Below, one piece after another: positions 46,144 to 54,601 of a stretch of 64,000 bases of DNA. Within the stretch, counting starts at the first letter, position 1; every line of letters starts with the position of its first letter. This DNA is from Solimonas terrae (lineage in GTDB: Bacteria > Pseudomonadota > Gammaproteobacteria > Nevskiales > Nevskiaceae). The notes below the pieces were generated by a model. It did no database searches. It was given only the letters and a program-made list of their open reading frames with translations, and had not been told where the DNA came from. Where the stretch lies: NCBI RefSeq assembly GCF_011067135.1, contig NZ_JAAMOW010000008.1:186001-250000 (forward strand). Direction: 5' to 3'. The translations under genes were made by a program, and so were the position numbers.

Positions 46144-46678
46144 TGGTGGGGCAAGTTCCTGTACGTGTGCAAGTGCTGACGATGCTGCCAGTCGTGAGAT
46201 AGAGGCAACGGTGATTGTCTGTCGAAACGCGGTTGGACGACAGATCCATCAGCAGGCCCGAGTACGGACCGCTGCCCGAGACGAGCTGACCCAGACCTTG
46301 CCCCGTATAGCGCACAGCCTTGACCCCGCTGGCGACGCTGATGCTCTGCGGCAAACTGGGAGACGACTGGATCAAGGTCGACGCGCTGCCGTCCGAGCTG
46401 AGGGCGCGAACCGCCCCTACCGAAGTGCCACAATCGGTGCCGAGCTGATCGGTTCCGTTGCTGCTGGTGCTGTTGCTGCAGAACTGCGTCGAGTTGTTGC
46501 GGCGTATCGCTTCCACGCGCGCATTGTTGAGCGCGCTGACGAAGTCGTTGGCTGCCGTCGACAGCCGGCTGGTCGCCATCAGCTGGTTGTAACTCGGCAC
46601 GGCGACGGCCAGCAGGACCGACGCGACCGCCAGCGTCACGAACAACTCGACCAGAGTCAGGCCAGCCTGCCTTTGCAT
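46118..46678 (-). CDS. fimT: Minor pseudopilin FimT/GspH-like, first gene of the pil operon
   Basis: A 186-residue pseudopilin. A six-residue leader (MQRQAG) precedes LTLVELFVTLAVASVLLAVAVP with Glu5. The FimT-like segment SALNNARVEAIRRNNSTQFC follows. The start at 46678 is chosen to give the usual short leader; ATG 46717 would add 13 residues. It heads fimT-pilV-pilW-pilX-pilY1-pilE. FimT-type pilins in some species also bind DNA, but that cannot be read from this sequence. Confidence 0.88.
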   Translation of the reverse strand: MQRQAGLTLVELFVTLAVASVLLAVAVPSYNQLMATSRLSTAANDFVSALNNARVEAIRRNNSTQFCSNSTSSNGTDQLGTDCGTSVGAVRALSSDGSASTLIQSSPSLPQSISVASGVKAVRYTGQGLGQLVSGSGPYSGLLMDLSSNRVSTDNHRCLYLTTGSIVSTCTRTGTCPTSEPASCQQ

Positions 46679-47001
46679 GGCAAGGAGCGTATTCGGCTCC
46701 GAGGTCCTGTCTGGCATCCGTGCACCGTCAACGGCCCTTTCGGGCCGACAAAAGGAATAAACGGTGGCGTCCGCCCCCAAGAAACTCATCTCGCAACGCT
46801 CCCCAGATCGACCCGCCCAGCCGACACCATCGCTGTGCCAAAAGGTAACACAGGTAAATGACTTGCATGAATATCTTCAGAAACGGCATGCACGCTCGCC
46901 AGGCGTTCGTCATCCGCTGGTCAAGACTTGTTCATTTTGTGTTCGGGGGCGGCCATTAAGGTAGGTCCCGAGTCACTCCCAAGGACTCTTCTCAACTCTG
47001 A
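46679..47001. other. Intergenic region upstream of the pil operon
   Basis: No convincing protein gene is present. It should contain the leftward promoter of fimT-pilE. A 30-codon frame from ATG 46867 exists on the plus strand but lacks a good ribosome site. The plus-strand terminator just to the right (47002) suggests that a short rightward transcript may arise in this interval. Confidence 0.5.
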
Positions 47002-47031
47002 CCCGCGCTGTCCCCGGCGCGGGTTTTCTTT
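47002..47031 (+). terminator. Rho-independent terminator for plus-strand transcription
   Basis: The stem CCCGCGC (47002-47008) with GCGCGGG (47017-47023) is followed by TTTTCTTT. There is no T-run on the other side, so it acts on rightward transcripts. No rightward protein gene precedes it, so it ends an unidentified RNA or blocks read-through into the ssrA antisense strand. Confidence 0.75.
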
Positions 47032-47043
47032 GCCGCAAACAAA

Positions 47044-47065
47044 AACTCCGCCTTGCGGCGGAGTT
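47044..47065 (-). terminator. ssrA terminator
   Basis: On the minus strand the arms AACTCCGCC and GGCGGAGTT (complement of 47057-47065 and 47044-47052) enclose a GCAA loop and are followed by TTTTTGTTT. It lies 14 bases after the mature tmRNA 3' end. Confidence 0.88.
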
Positions 47066-47079
47066 CGTTTTCTCTCGAT

Positions 47080-47435
47080 TGGTGGAGCTGGGGGGAATTG
47101 AACCCCCGTCCGCCAGATCGTAGCCCTCAGATCTACATGCTTAGCCCGGTCTTTGGTTTTCGTCGTCGGCTCCCGGACAGGCACGGATCGCCGGCGCTTA
47201 TCCCCTTAGGGTTTTAGCAGATCGGCCAAGGGCGGGCTTCACCACGATCCGATAAGAGTCGACGCCCATTCCAGCCAGTATCGGCACTGAAAGGATGGAC
47301 GCTCACCGGGATTTAGGCGGCGAGGGCGTAGTTGGAGTCGTTCGCAACTAGCTTGGTTGCCACGGGATTTACGAGGACATGACACCTCGGCATGCACTTC
47401 GGATTCCGTTACCGGCGTCGAAACCGGTCAGCCCC
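47080..47435 (-). ncRNA. ssrA: Transfer-messenger RNA
   Basis: About 356 nt. On the minus strand the 5' end is GGGGCTGACCGGTTTCGACG, diagnostic of tmRNA. The 3' end has the T-arm GGGGGTTCAATTCCCCCC and a CCA end at 47080-47082. The internal reading frame (complement of 47313-47345) encodes ANDSNYALAA followed by TAA. tmRNA with SmpB rescues stalled ribosomes and tags the nascent peptide for proteolysis. It lies downstream of smpB on the same strand, separated by a 124-bp repeat array. Ends are placed by motif to within a base or two. Confidence 0.97.
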
Positions 47436-47448
47436 GTAGTACGTCGTC

Positions 47449-47454
47449 AGTGTA
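47449..47454 (-). promoter_or_regulatory. Putative ssrA -10 element
   Basis: TACACT on the minus strand lies 13 bases before the tmRNA 5' end, preceded by TTGC. No good -35 is visible at the usual spacing; a distant TTGAAT is 25 bases upstream. The element is plausible but incomplete. Confidence 0.4.
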
Positions 47455-47558
47455 GCAAGACTTGGGACGGTGGGCATCGATTCAAGCCTGGTGGTGTTTG
47501 CCGCGCGTGTCGCTCAGGCCGAGAGCGGCGCTCACGTTCCACCGCAAGGGGCGCCGGA

Positions 47559-47987
47559 GCCGATCCGGACCTCAGGCATTGTGTCGCATGATGCGGCCTT
47601 TCTTGCGCTGCCAGTGTCGACGCGAGCCGCCGTGTCGCGGAGCATCACGCGAGCGAGTCGGCGAAGGGACTGGCTGGACGAGGCCGGATCGGGTTTCAGG
47701 CGTTGTGGCGGAGGATGCGGCCTTTTTCGCGCTGCCAGTATCGACGCGAGCCGCTGTGTCGCGAAGCATCACGCGAGCGAGTCGGCGAAGGGACTGGCCC
47801 GACGAGGCCGGATCGGGTTTCAGGCGTTATGTCTGAGAATGCGGCCTTTCTCGCGCTGCCAGTATCGACGCGAGCCGCTGTGTCGCGAAGCATCACGCGA
47901 GCGAGTCGGCGAAGGGACTGGCCCGACGAGGCCGGATCGGGTTTCAGGCGTTATGTCTGAGAATGCGGCCTTTCTCGCGCTGCCAGT
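47559..47987. repeat. 124-bp tandem repeat between ssrA and smpB
   Basis: About three and a half units with a period of exactly 124 bases: the landmark ATGCGGCCTTT recurs at 47591, 47715, 47839 and 47963. Units starting at 47715 and 47839 differ by only one base; the unit at 47591 is more diverged and a degraded part unit precedes it. The right-hand partial unit is the actual 3' end of smpB. Each unit repeats the last 13-14 smpB codons with the stop position plus about 80 bases of downstream sequence. The interval 47455-47558 shows no gene. Confidence 0.9.
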
Positions 47988-48420
47988 CCCGCTCCTTCAC
48001 GTCGGCGCGCTTGTCATGCTCTTTCTTGCCCTTCGCGAGGCCGACTTCGAGTTTCACGCGACCCTTTTCCCAATGCAGGTCGAGCGGAATCAGCGTGTAG
48101 CCAGCGCGCTCGACCTTGCCGATCAGGGTTGCCAGTTCGCGTTCGTGCAGCAGCAGCTTGCGCGTCCGGGTGGCGTCGGCGATTTCATGGGTCGACGTCT
48201 GCTTCAGGGGCGTGAAGTGCGCACCGATCAGCCAGGCCTCGCGGTTCTTGAGTACGACATAAGCCTCGGCGATCTGCGCGCGGCCGGCGCGCAGGCTCTT
48301 GACTTCCCAGCCTTTGAGGACCAGACCCGCCTCGTAGCGTTCTTCGATGAAATACTCGAACCGCGCGCGGCGGTTGACGGCAATCACGCGATCCGGCGCT
48401 GCCGTTTCTTTTTTGCTCAT
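47944..48420 (-). CDS. smpB: SsrA-binding protein SmpB
   Basis: A 158-residue protein that binds tmRNA and stalled ribosomes. The beta-barrel has [38 protein letters not shown] and [16 protein letters not shown]. The C-terminal tail has [21 protein letters not shown] followed by [11 protein letters not shown], which is needed in the decoding centre. The start at 48420 matches the family N-terminus ([20 protein letters not shown]). The last 13-14 codons form the end of the 124-bp repeat unit. ssrA follows on the same strand. Confidence 0.97.
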   Translation of the reverse strand: MSKKETAAPDRVIAVNRRARFEYFIEERYEAGLVLKGWEVKSLRAGRAQIAEAYVVLKNREAWLIGAHFTPLKQTSTHEIADATRTRKLLLHERELATLIGKVERAGYTLIPLDLHWEKGRVKLEVGLAKGKKEHDKRADVKERDWQREKGRILRHNA

Positions 48421-48695
48421 CCGCCAATTATATAAGTGCCCCCGCGCACGGATAGACTTACGGACCGTGAATGCCGGCGGCAGTGCCGCGATCCGGCCGG
48501 TCGTGCGGCCGTGCAGGACATGAGGAGCGTGGTGCCAGCGATGCCCAGCAACCAGGAGAGACACCGCGGTGCGGAACATCGGTACGGCCATTTCGTGGCG
48601 CGACTCGTCGTCGTTCGCCCGCAAGCCGATGCCATGTCGTGCCACGCCGCGCGGCGCACCACCAGACGCAGTCAGCCGCGCTCGCAGGTCCCGGC

Positions 48696-50081
48696 ATGAA
48701 CATACGCGAGAGCAGCTACGGCTACTGGAGTTCGCACCGGGCCTTCACCTGGGTGGCGGTCGGCGCGATGCTGGGCGTCGGCAATGCGATCCGCCTGCCG
48801 GCGCTGATGGGCGAATATGGCGGTGTCCTGTTCCTGATGGTCTATCTGCTGGGCCTGTTACTGGTCGGTCTGCCGCTGCTCATCGCCGAGTGGATGCTCG
48901 GTCGCTGGATGCGCGACGATCTGATCGCCGGCTTCGCGCGGCTGGTCGAGTCGGCGCATGCCAAGCGCGTGTGGGTCGCGATCGGTGGGCTGGCCTTGCT
49001 GACGGCGGGTCTGATCCTGTCGTACTACAGCGTGATCGCCGGCTGGAGTCTGGCGTACACGTTCCGTGCGGCAAGCGGCATGTTCGGGCACCTCACGGCT
49101 GACGGTGCGAGTGATGTCTTCCTGCATCTGGCCAAGGACCCCGAGCGCAGCCTGTCCTGGCACACGCTGTTCATCCTCACGGCCTGCGTCGTGGTGTCGC
49201 ATGGATTTCGTGAAGGTGTCGAGCGCGCGTCGCGACGCCTCGTGCCGTTTGTGGTGCTGATGGTGCTGGCCATGTGCTGGTATGCGTTCCGCCATGGCGA
49301 CGCGAGCGCAGCCTTCGACTACATCTTCGAGCCGCACTGGGAGCGTCTCGGCTGGCGCGGCGTGATGGAGGCCTTGCATCACGCGTTCTTCACGCTGGGT
49401 CTCGGGATGGGCGTCATGATGGGGGTGGGCAGCTATCTGCCGGTCGATGCGCCGCTGCGCCGCGTCGCGCTGACCGTGATGCTCGTCGATACCGTGTTCA
49501 GCCTGCTCGTCGGCCTGGCGGTGATGGCGGTGGTACTGGGCGCCGGTCTGCAGCCGACCTCGGGCATCACCCTGATGTTCCAGACCCTGCCCAGAGCGAT
49601 CGGTGGCGATTTCGGCGGCTCGATGTTCGCCGCCGGCCTGTTCCTGATGACCTTCATCGTGACCATGACCTCGGCGACCGCGATGCTGGAACCGCTGAGC
49701 CGCTATTTCATGGATCGTCAGCGCTGGACGCGCGTGTTCGCCGCGACCAGCGCAGCCTTGCTGATCTGGTTCATCGGCCTCGGCACCTTGCTGTCGTTCA
49801 GCGTCATGCAGAACATGCGCCTGCTCGGGCGCAATTTCTTCGAATGGGTGCAGTGGCTGACGACCAGCTGGTTTGCGCCTCTCGACGGCCTGTTGATTTG
49901 CGTCTTCGTCGTCAGCATCATGCCGCGCGAACTGGTTCGCCATCTCTGGGGCGAGACGCGGGCCTGGCTGTATCCGGTCTGGTTCACATTGCTGCGCTAT
50001 CCGGCCCGCCTGGGGCTGATTGCCGTGCTGGTCTACTCGACGGGTCTGCTCGACTGGCTGGTGTCCTTGTGGGGGAATTGA
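48696..50081 (+). CDS. Neurotransmitter:sodium symporter (NSS) family transporter
   Basis: A 461-residue inner-membrane transporter with about 12 helices. The first helix has the NSS unwound segment [20 protein letters not shown], which binds Na+ and substrate in LeuT-type proteins. [15 protein letters not shown] (helix 3) and [19 protein letters not shown] (helix 6) are conserved-looking. Substrates in the family are amino acids or related amines, unspecified here. It is followed by ratA after four bases, so they may be cotranscribed. The 275 bases between smpB and this gene contain no other gene that I can support. Confidence 0.88.
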   Translation: MNIRESSYGYWSSHRAFTWVAVGAMLGVGNAIRLPALMGEYGGVLFLMVYLLGLLLVGLPLLIAEWMLGRWMRDDLIAGFARLVESAHAKRVWVAIGGLALLTAGLILSYYSVIAGWSLAYTFRAASGMFGHLTADGASDVFLHLAKDPERSLSWHTLFILTACVVVSHGFREGVERASRRLVPFVVLMVLAMCWYAFRHGDASAAFDYIFEPHWERLGWRGVMEALHHAFFTLGLGMGVMMGVGSYLPVDAPLRRVALTVMLVDTVFSLLVGLAVMAVVLGAGLQPTSGITLMFQTLPRAIGGDFGGSMFAAGLFLMTFIVTMTSATAMLEPLSRYFMDRQRWTRVFAATSAALLIWFIGLGTLLSFSVMQNMRLLGRNFFEWVQWLTTSWFAPLDGLLICVFVVSIMPRELVRHLWGETRAWLYPVWFTLLRYPARLGLIAVLVYSTGLLDWLVSLWGN

Positions 50082-50085
50082 ATTC

Positions 50086-50520
50086 GTGCCGTCGCTGGAA
50101 CGTTCGACACTGCTGAAATATTCGGCGCAGGACATGTTCGTGCTCGTCGGCAACGTCGAGGCCTATCCGCAGTTCGTGCCGGGTTGCGTGTCGGCGCGCG
50201 TCGAACACGTCGAAGGCCCACAGGTGCGGGCGCGGCTGGGCTTTCGCGTCAAGGGTCTGAGCGACAGCTTCGCAACCGAAAATCATCTCGACGACAACCG
50301 CATCCGCATGCGTCTGCTCGATGGTCCGTTCCGGCAGCTGGACGGCCATTGGCATTTCACGCCGCTGACCGACAGCGCCTGCAAGGTGTCGCTGCAACTG
50401 AGTCTGGAATTCGGCAATCGCCTGATGGAAATGACGCTGGCGCCGTGGATCGATCGCGCCGTCAACAATGTCATGGACGCGTTCCGTCTGCGCGCCGACG
50501 CGCTCTATGGTCAGGTCTGA
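50086..50520 (+). CDS. ratA: RatA-family START-like protein
   Basis: A 144-residue protein of the polyketide cyclase/START fold. It begins PSLERSTLLKYSAQDMFVLVGNVEAYPQF and contains FVPGCVSARVEHV, FRVKGLSDSFATEN and SLEFGNRLMEMTLAPW. In E. coli RatA associates with 50S subunits; homologues include Coq10-type ubiquinone-binding proteins, so a lipid or quinone role is also possible. The start GTG at 50086 gives the family N-terminus. The next gene overlaps its end by 14 bases, the usual ratA-rnfH pairing. Confidence 0.93.
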   Translation: MPSLERSTLLKYSAQDMFVLVGNVEAYPQFVPGCVSARVEHVEGPQVRARLGFRVKGLSDSFATENHLDDNRIRMRLLDGPFRQLDGHWHFTPLTDSACKVSLQLSLEFGNRLMEMTLAPWIDRAVNNVMDAFRLRADALYGQV

Positions 50521-50809
50521 GACGCTGCAGATCGAAATTGCGTACGCCTTGCCGGAGGAGCAGATTCTGCTGCGTCTGACGGTGCCCGCCGGCACGACGG
50601 CGGGAGAGGCGATTGCACAGTCGGAACTCGCACCTCGCTTCGGCGAACCGGACCTGAGCAGAATGCCGCTCGGCATTTTCGGGCGGCGGGTCGGGGCCGA
50701 TCATCGCTTGCACGCCGGCGACCGGATCGAGATCTACCGGCCCCTGCTGATTGATCCGAAAGCCGAGCGACGCAGGCGGGTCGCACGTCAGCGCCGCAGT
50801 CGGACCTGA
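50507..50809 (+). CDS. rnfH: RnfH/RatB family ubiquitin-like protein
   Basis: A 100-residue protein with a beta-grasp (ubiquitin-like) fold signature: LQIEIAYALPEEQILLRLTVPAGTTAGEAI, then GIFGRRVGADHRLHAGDRIEIYRPLLIDPKAERRRR. It is the standard partner gene of ratA. Its biochemical role is unknown. The gene overlaps ratA and converges on bamE, with GC-rich hairpins in the 78-base gap. Confidence 0.92.
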   Translation: MVRSETLQIEIAYALPEEQILLRLTVPAGTTAGEAIAQSELAPRFGEPDLSRMPLGIFGRRVGADHRLHAGDRIEIYRPLLIDPKAERRRRVARQRRSRT

Positions 50810-50887
50810 AAGGTCGTCGACCCCGTCGCGCGCGGAGCCCCGGGCTCCCGCGGAGGACGGGCGCCTCCGCAACGACGATGTGGCCGC

Positions 50888-51322
50888 TTACTGATTCGGC
50901 GGCGTCAGCACGACGCCACTCGGATGCGCGCTCTCAGCACGCGATTCGTCGTTGGCGTCCTTCTTTTCGTCGGCGAGTACCGTACTCACGTCGGGATTGT
51001 CGATCGCCTTGGTCGTGCCCTGTGCGGCGATGCCGTCCATGCGTGCCAGCGCATCGTCGGTGAAGTAGAGACTGACGACGCGCTCGGTCACTTCGCCACG
51101 CGGCGATTTATAGTAGCCGACGTAGTCCCAGCGATCCGGACGGAAGGCGCTTGCCGCAATCGGTGTGCCCATCACGTAGTGCACCTGTTCGTGCGTCATG
51201 CCGAGCTTGAGCTGGTCGAGCTGCTTCTGCTCGATGACATTGCCCTGACGGGTCGGCAGCTTGTAGATGATCGAACAGGCCGACAGCGCGAGGGCTGCGG
51301 AAACAAGAAGAAGAAAACGCAT
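50888..51322 (-). CDS. bamE: Outer-membrane assembly lipoprotein BamE
   Basis: A 144-residue lipoprotein with a lipobox LSAC-S after the signal (MRFLLLVSAALALSAC). The BamE/SmpA domain has KLPTRQGNVIEQKQLDQLKLGMTHEQVHYVMGTPI and DRWDYVGYY. It is part of the BAM complex that inserts beta-barrel proteins, including the TonB receptors here. It is divergent from fur across 79 bases, the classic arrangement. The C-terminal 35 residues are an acidic/Lys-rich extension (LADEKKDANDESRAESAH). Confidence 0.96.
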   Translation of the reverse strand: MRFLLLVSAALALSACSIIYKLPTRQGNVIEQKQLDQLKLGMTHEQVHYVMGTPIAASAFRPDRWDYVGYYKSPRGEVTERVVSLYFTDDALARMDGIAAQGTTKAIDNPDVSTVLADEKKDANDESRAESAHPSGVVLTPPNQ

Positions 51323-51337
51323 CGAAGTTCGCTGGGC

Positions 51338-51365
51338 TTGCCGCAGGAAGTTGAGCGGCGATAAT
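51338..51365 (+). promoter_or_regulatory. fur promoter
   Basis: TTGCCG (51338-51343) and GATAAT (51360-51365) are separated by 16 bases, with the -10 ending 36 bases before the fur ATG, in the bamE-fur divergent region. No clear Fur box was seen in the 79-base interval. Confidence 0.55.
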
Positions 51366-51401
51366 AGCGGAAATCCCCTCTTGTCAGCGCCAGTCCCGGA
51401 C

Positions 51402-51818
51402 ATGGAATCTTCCGACCTTCGCAATGCCGGCCTCAAGGTGACGCTGCCGCGCCTCAAGATTCTCGAAATGCTCGAGAACAGCGAGGCCCGCCATCTGTCC
51501 GCCGAAGACATCTATCGACGGCTCATCGACCTCAACGAAGACGTTGGTCTGGCGACCGTCTATCGCGTGCTGACGCAGTTCGAATCGGCCGGGCTCGTGC
51601 AACGCCACAACTTCGAGGGCGGCCACGCCGTTTTCGAACTCGACCGTGGCCCGCATCACGATCACATGGTGCGGCTCGATACCGGCGAGGTCATCGAATT
51701 CTTCAGCGAAGAGATCGAGAAGCTGCAGCAGACGATTGCCGCCAAGCATGGGTTCATCGTCGAGGAGCACAGTCTCGTGCTCTATGTGCGGCCCAAGCCG
51801 AAGGCCGCGCACAGCTGA
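51402..51818 (+). CDS. fur: Ferric uptake regulator Fur
   Basis: A 138-residue metal-responsive repressor. The winged helix has NAGLKVTLPRLKILEMLE, HLSAEDIYRRLIDLNEDVGLATVYRVL and the HNFEGGHAVFEL region. The dimerisation domain has HHDHMVRLDTGEVIEF. The protein contains no cysteine at all, so the structural CxxC zinc site of E. coli-type Fur is missing (VRLDTG stands where CLDCG is usual), and metal must bind through His/Glu/Asp only. It is divergent from bamE and convergent with recN. Confidence 0.96.
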   Translation: MESSDLRNAGLKVTLPRLKILEMLENSEARHLSAEDIYRRLIDLNEDVGLATVYRVLTQFESAGLVQRHNFEGGHAVFELDRGPHHDHMVRLDTGEVIEFFSEEIEKLQQTIAAKHGFIVEEHSLVLYVRPKPKAAHS

Positions 51819-51887
51819 GCTTGCACCGCCGGCGCGGGTCGCCGACCCGTGGTGACGATCATCCCGATCGGGGCGAGCGAAACACCG

Positions 51888-53573
51888 TCAGCCGGTCTGC
51901 GCTGCCCGCTGCAGCAGCTCGCGGGCATGGTCCAGTGCCGCCTTGCCGACTTCAAGACCGCCCTGCATGCGTGCCAGCTCGCCAACCCGCTCGTCGCTGC
52001 TCAGGGCCGTTACCCGCGTGTAGGTCTGCTGTTTCTGGACTTCCTTGCGGATCGCCAGATGCGCGTGGCCTTGTGCCGCGACCTGCGCGAGATGGGTGAC
52101 ACTCATGACCTGGCGCGTGCTGCCCAGTGCACGCAACTGCTGACCGACGATCTCCGCGACCCCTCCGCTGATGCCGGCATCGACTTCGTCGAAGATCATC
52201 GTCGGTGCGCCGTGCCGGGCGAGCGCCGCGACCTGGATCGCCAGCGAAACACGTGACAGTTCGCCGCCGGACGCGACCTTGGCGAGTGCGCGAGGTGGCT
52301 GGCCGGGATTCGCCGAAAAATCGAAGCGCACCGTGTCGCTGCCGGCGGCGCGTGGCACCTGTTCCGCCTCGGTTTCGACCGCGACCACGAACTGCGCGTT
52401 CGGCATGCCGAGCGTGCGCACGATCGCGGTCACTGCTTCTGCAAAACGTCTGGCGGCCTTTTTGCGTTCGCCGCTGAGCTTGGCAGCGGCTTCCGCGTAG
52501 CGGGCCAGTGCCGCGCTGCGCTGGCGTTCAAGTGCTTCGAGCCGGCCGGCGGCATCGCCGGCTTCGTCGCGTTGCGCACGCAGACGGCGCAGGTGTTCGG
52601 GTAGTTCGCCCGGCTTGAGGCGATGCTTGCGCGCCAGATCGTGGATTGCGCCCAGGCGCCGTTCAAGATCGTCGAGCCGCTGCGGATCGAGATCCAGCCG
52701 TTCGAGCACGCGGCGCGCACCGTCGGCCGCATCGCGGACCTGCGCCAGCGCCGTATCCGTGGCCTCGAGCGCCGCACGAAAGCCGTCGTGCAATGGGACC
52801 AGGCCGTCGAGCAGGCTCTGGGCCGTGCTCAGCTGGTCGTAGACGCTGTTCTCGCCGCCGTACAGCAGCTCCTGCGCCTGCGCGCCCTCGGCCAGCAGGC
52901 GTCCGGCGTGGGCGAGCTGACGGTGTTCGGCTTCCAGTTCCTCCAGCTCGTTGTCGGCCAGTGCCAGCGCCTCGAGTTCGGCGATCTGGAACTGCAGGAA
53001 TTCGAGTTGCGCGGGGTCGCGGCTGCCGGCGGCGCGCAGGCGTTCGAGCGCGCGTTCGGTATCCGCGCAGCCTTCGGCCGTGCCGGCGACTGCGGCCAGC
53101 GTGGCGGCGGCGCAGCCGTAATCGTCGAGCGCATTGCGCTGCACGTCGGCGCGCAACAGGGTCTGGCTTTCCGACTGGCCGAAGACCTCGATCAGCATTT
53201 CGCCGAGTTCGCGCAGCTGGCCGGCGTTGACCGCGCTGCCGTTGACGAATGCGCGGGTCCGGCCTTCGGCGTAGACAATGCGACGGATCACCAGCAGCGC
53301 CGGATCGTCGGCGTCGACGAGTTCGTTGTCGACCAGCCAGCGTCGCGCGGGTGCCTTGGCATCCAGCTCGAAACTGGCGCTGATCTCGGCCTTTTCCTGA
53401 CCGCTGCGGACCAGATGGGCGTCCGCGCGCAGGCCGATCGCCAGGCCGATCGCGTCGATCAGGATCGACTTGCCGGCGCCGGTTTCGCCGGTCAGCACGG
53501 TGAAGCCGGACGCGAAGTCGAGCTCGACGAGATCGATGATCGCAAGATTACGGATGGATAATTTATTCAGCAT
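51888..53573 (-). CDS. recN: DNA repair protein RecN
   Basis: A 561-residue SMC-like ATPase. Walker A is TGETGAGKSILIDAIGL near residue 30. The coiled-coil middle is Glu/Ala/Leu/Arg-rich. The ABC signature and Walker B (ASGGELSRVSLAIQ, MIFDEVDAGISGG) lie near residue 440-480. RecN acts in double-strand break repair. It lies 23 bases downstream of nadK on the same strand. No LexA box was identified upstream; expression may rely on read-through from nadK. Confidence 0.97.
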   Translation of the reverse strand: MLNKLSIRNLAIIDLVELDFASGFTVLTGETGAGKSILIDAIGLAIGLRADAHLVRSGQEKAEISASFELDAKAPARRWLVDNELVDADDPALLVIRRIVYAEGRTRAFVNGSAVNAGQLRELGEMLIEVFGQSESQTLLRADVQRNALDDYGCAAATLAAVAGTAEGCADTERALERLRAAGSRDPAQLEFLQFQIAELEALALADNELEELEAEHRQLAHAGRLLAEGAQAQELLYGGENSVYDQLSTAQSLLDGLVPLHDGFRAALEATDTALAQVRDAADGARRVLERLDLDPQRLDDLERRLGAIHDLARKHRLKPGELPEHLRRLRAQRDEAGDAAGRLEALERQRSAALARYAEAAAKLSGERKKAARRFAEAVTAIVRTLGMPNAQFVVAVETEAEQVPRAAGSDTVRFDFSANPGQPPRALAKVASGGELSRVSLAIQVAALARHGAPTMIFDEVDAGISGGVAEIVGQQLRALGSTRQVMSVTHLAQVAAQGHAHLAIRKEVQKQQTYTRVTALSSDERVGELARMQGGLEVGKAALDHARELLQRAAQTG

Positions 53574-53596
53574 CTTGGCGTGCTTTCTTCAAGTTT

Positions 53597-54490
53597 CTAC
53601 ACGGTTGCGTCGACGGCCGGCCCACGGCCCCAGCGCAGCTTGTTGCGCAGGATGTTGAAGTACGAATAGTTGTTCGGGTGGACCAGATGCAGGCGGAATT
53701 CAGCCTTGCCGACCTCGAAGGATTCGCCGGCATGCAGGGTTTCAGCGGTCTGGCCGTCACAAGTCAGCATTGCCACCGTATTGGGAGCACCGCGCAGCGT
53801 GATGCGCACGGTCTGGCGGCCACTGACGACGATGGGACGGTCGGACAGGGTATGCGGACAGATCGGCACCAGTGTCAGCGCGTCGAGTCCGGGGTGCACG
53901 ACCGGGCCGCCGCCGGACAGTGCGTAGGCGGTCGAGCCGGTCGGGCTGGCGACGATGAAACCGTCGGCGCGATGCTGGGAAATGAATTCGTCGTCCAGCC
54001 AGCTTTCGAATTCGAGCATGCGGATCGCGGCCTGATTGCGGATCACGACGTCGTTCATCGCCACGAAGTTCTGCGTGCGCTTCTCGCGCAGCAGGCGCGC
54101 CTGCAGCATCAGGCGATCCTCGCGTACGTAGTGACCGGCGAAGATGGCGGCGAAGGCCTCGTGCATCTCGGCCGGCGGCACATCGACCATGAAGCCGAGT
54201 CGTCCCTGGTTGATGCCGACCAAGGCGACGCCGGCCGGGGCCAGATCGCGGGCGGCGGACAGCAGCGTGCCGTCACCGCCGACCACGACCACAAGATCAC
54301 AGCTTGCCGCCAGCTGGGCGCGTGGCATGCGCAGCACATCGGCGGGCAGCTCGACGCCGGGCAGGCTGACATCCTCGACGCGCAGCTGACGGCCCAGAGC
54401 GCGCAGGATGTCCAGCAGTTGCATGAGCGTAGGCACGACCTGCGGATCACGCCGCTTGCCGATGATGCCGACAGTCTCGAACGATGACAT
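53597..54490 (-). CDS. nadK: NAD kinase
   Basis: A 297-residue enzyme phosphorylating NAD to NADP. It has the GGDGT motif (VVVVGGDGTLLSAARD), the NE/ND motif (MNDVVIRN) and SPTGSTAYALSGGGPVVHP. The start at 54490 gives SSFETVGIIGKRRDPQVVPTL, matching the family. It is divergent from hrcA and upstream of recN, an order common to many gammaproteobacteria. Confidence 0.97.
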   Translation of the reverse strand: MSSFETVGIIGKRRDPQVVPTLMQLLDILRALGRQLRVEDVSLPGVELPADVLRMPRAQLAASCDLVVVVGGDGTLLSAARDLAPAGVALVGINQGRLGFMVDVPPAEMHEAFAAIFAGHYVREDRLMLQARLLREKRTQNFVAMNDVVIRNQAAIRMLEFESWLDDEFISQHRADGFIVASPTGSTAYALSGGGPVVHPGLDALTLVPICPHTLSDRPIVVSGRQTVRITLRGAPNTVAMLTCDGQTAETLHAGESFEVGKAEFRLHLVHPNNYSYFNILRNKLRWGRGPAVDATV

Positions 54491-54601
54491 GGAAAGACCC
54501 GGGAGAATGGCGCGAAACTTAACACGAAAGCGGTCGCTTCCAGCATCGAAACCTGGCGCGACGCTATTGAAAACGTGTCGGAAAACCGTCATTTTGACGG
54601 C

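Noticed and set aside
46867-46959. A 30-codon plus-strand frame (starting MNIFRNGMHA) before the terminator at 47002
   Set aside because: No convincing ribosome site, no second copy and unremarkable composition; it is kept only as part of the possible small-RNA interval.
47080-47435. Phage or island attachment site in the ssrA 3' end
   Set aside because: ssrA is a common integration site, but no integrase gene or direct repeat of the 3' end is seen in the neighbourhood.
47559-47987. CRISPR array
   Set aside because: The repeats are 124 bp, directly tandem with no variable spacers, and derive from smpB.
47470-48435. A 321-codon plus-strand frame across the repeat array and smpB
   Set aside because: It is open because the 124-bp repeats lack stops in this frame and because it lies antisense to smpB; the protein is a repeat-encoded shadow.
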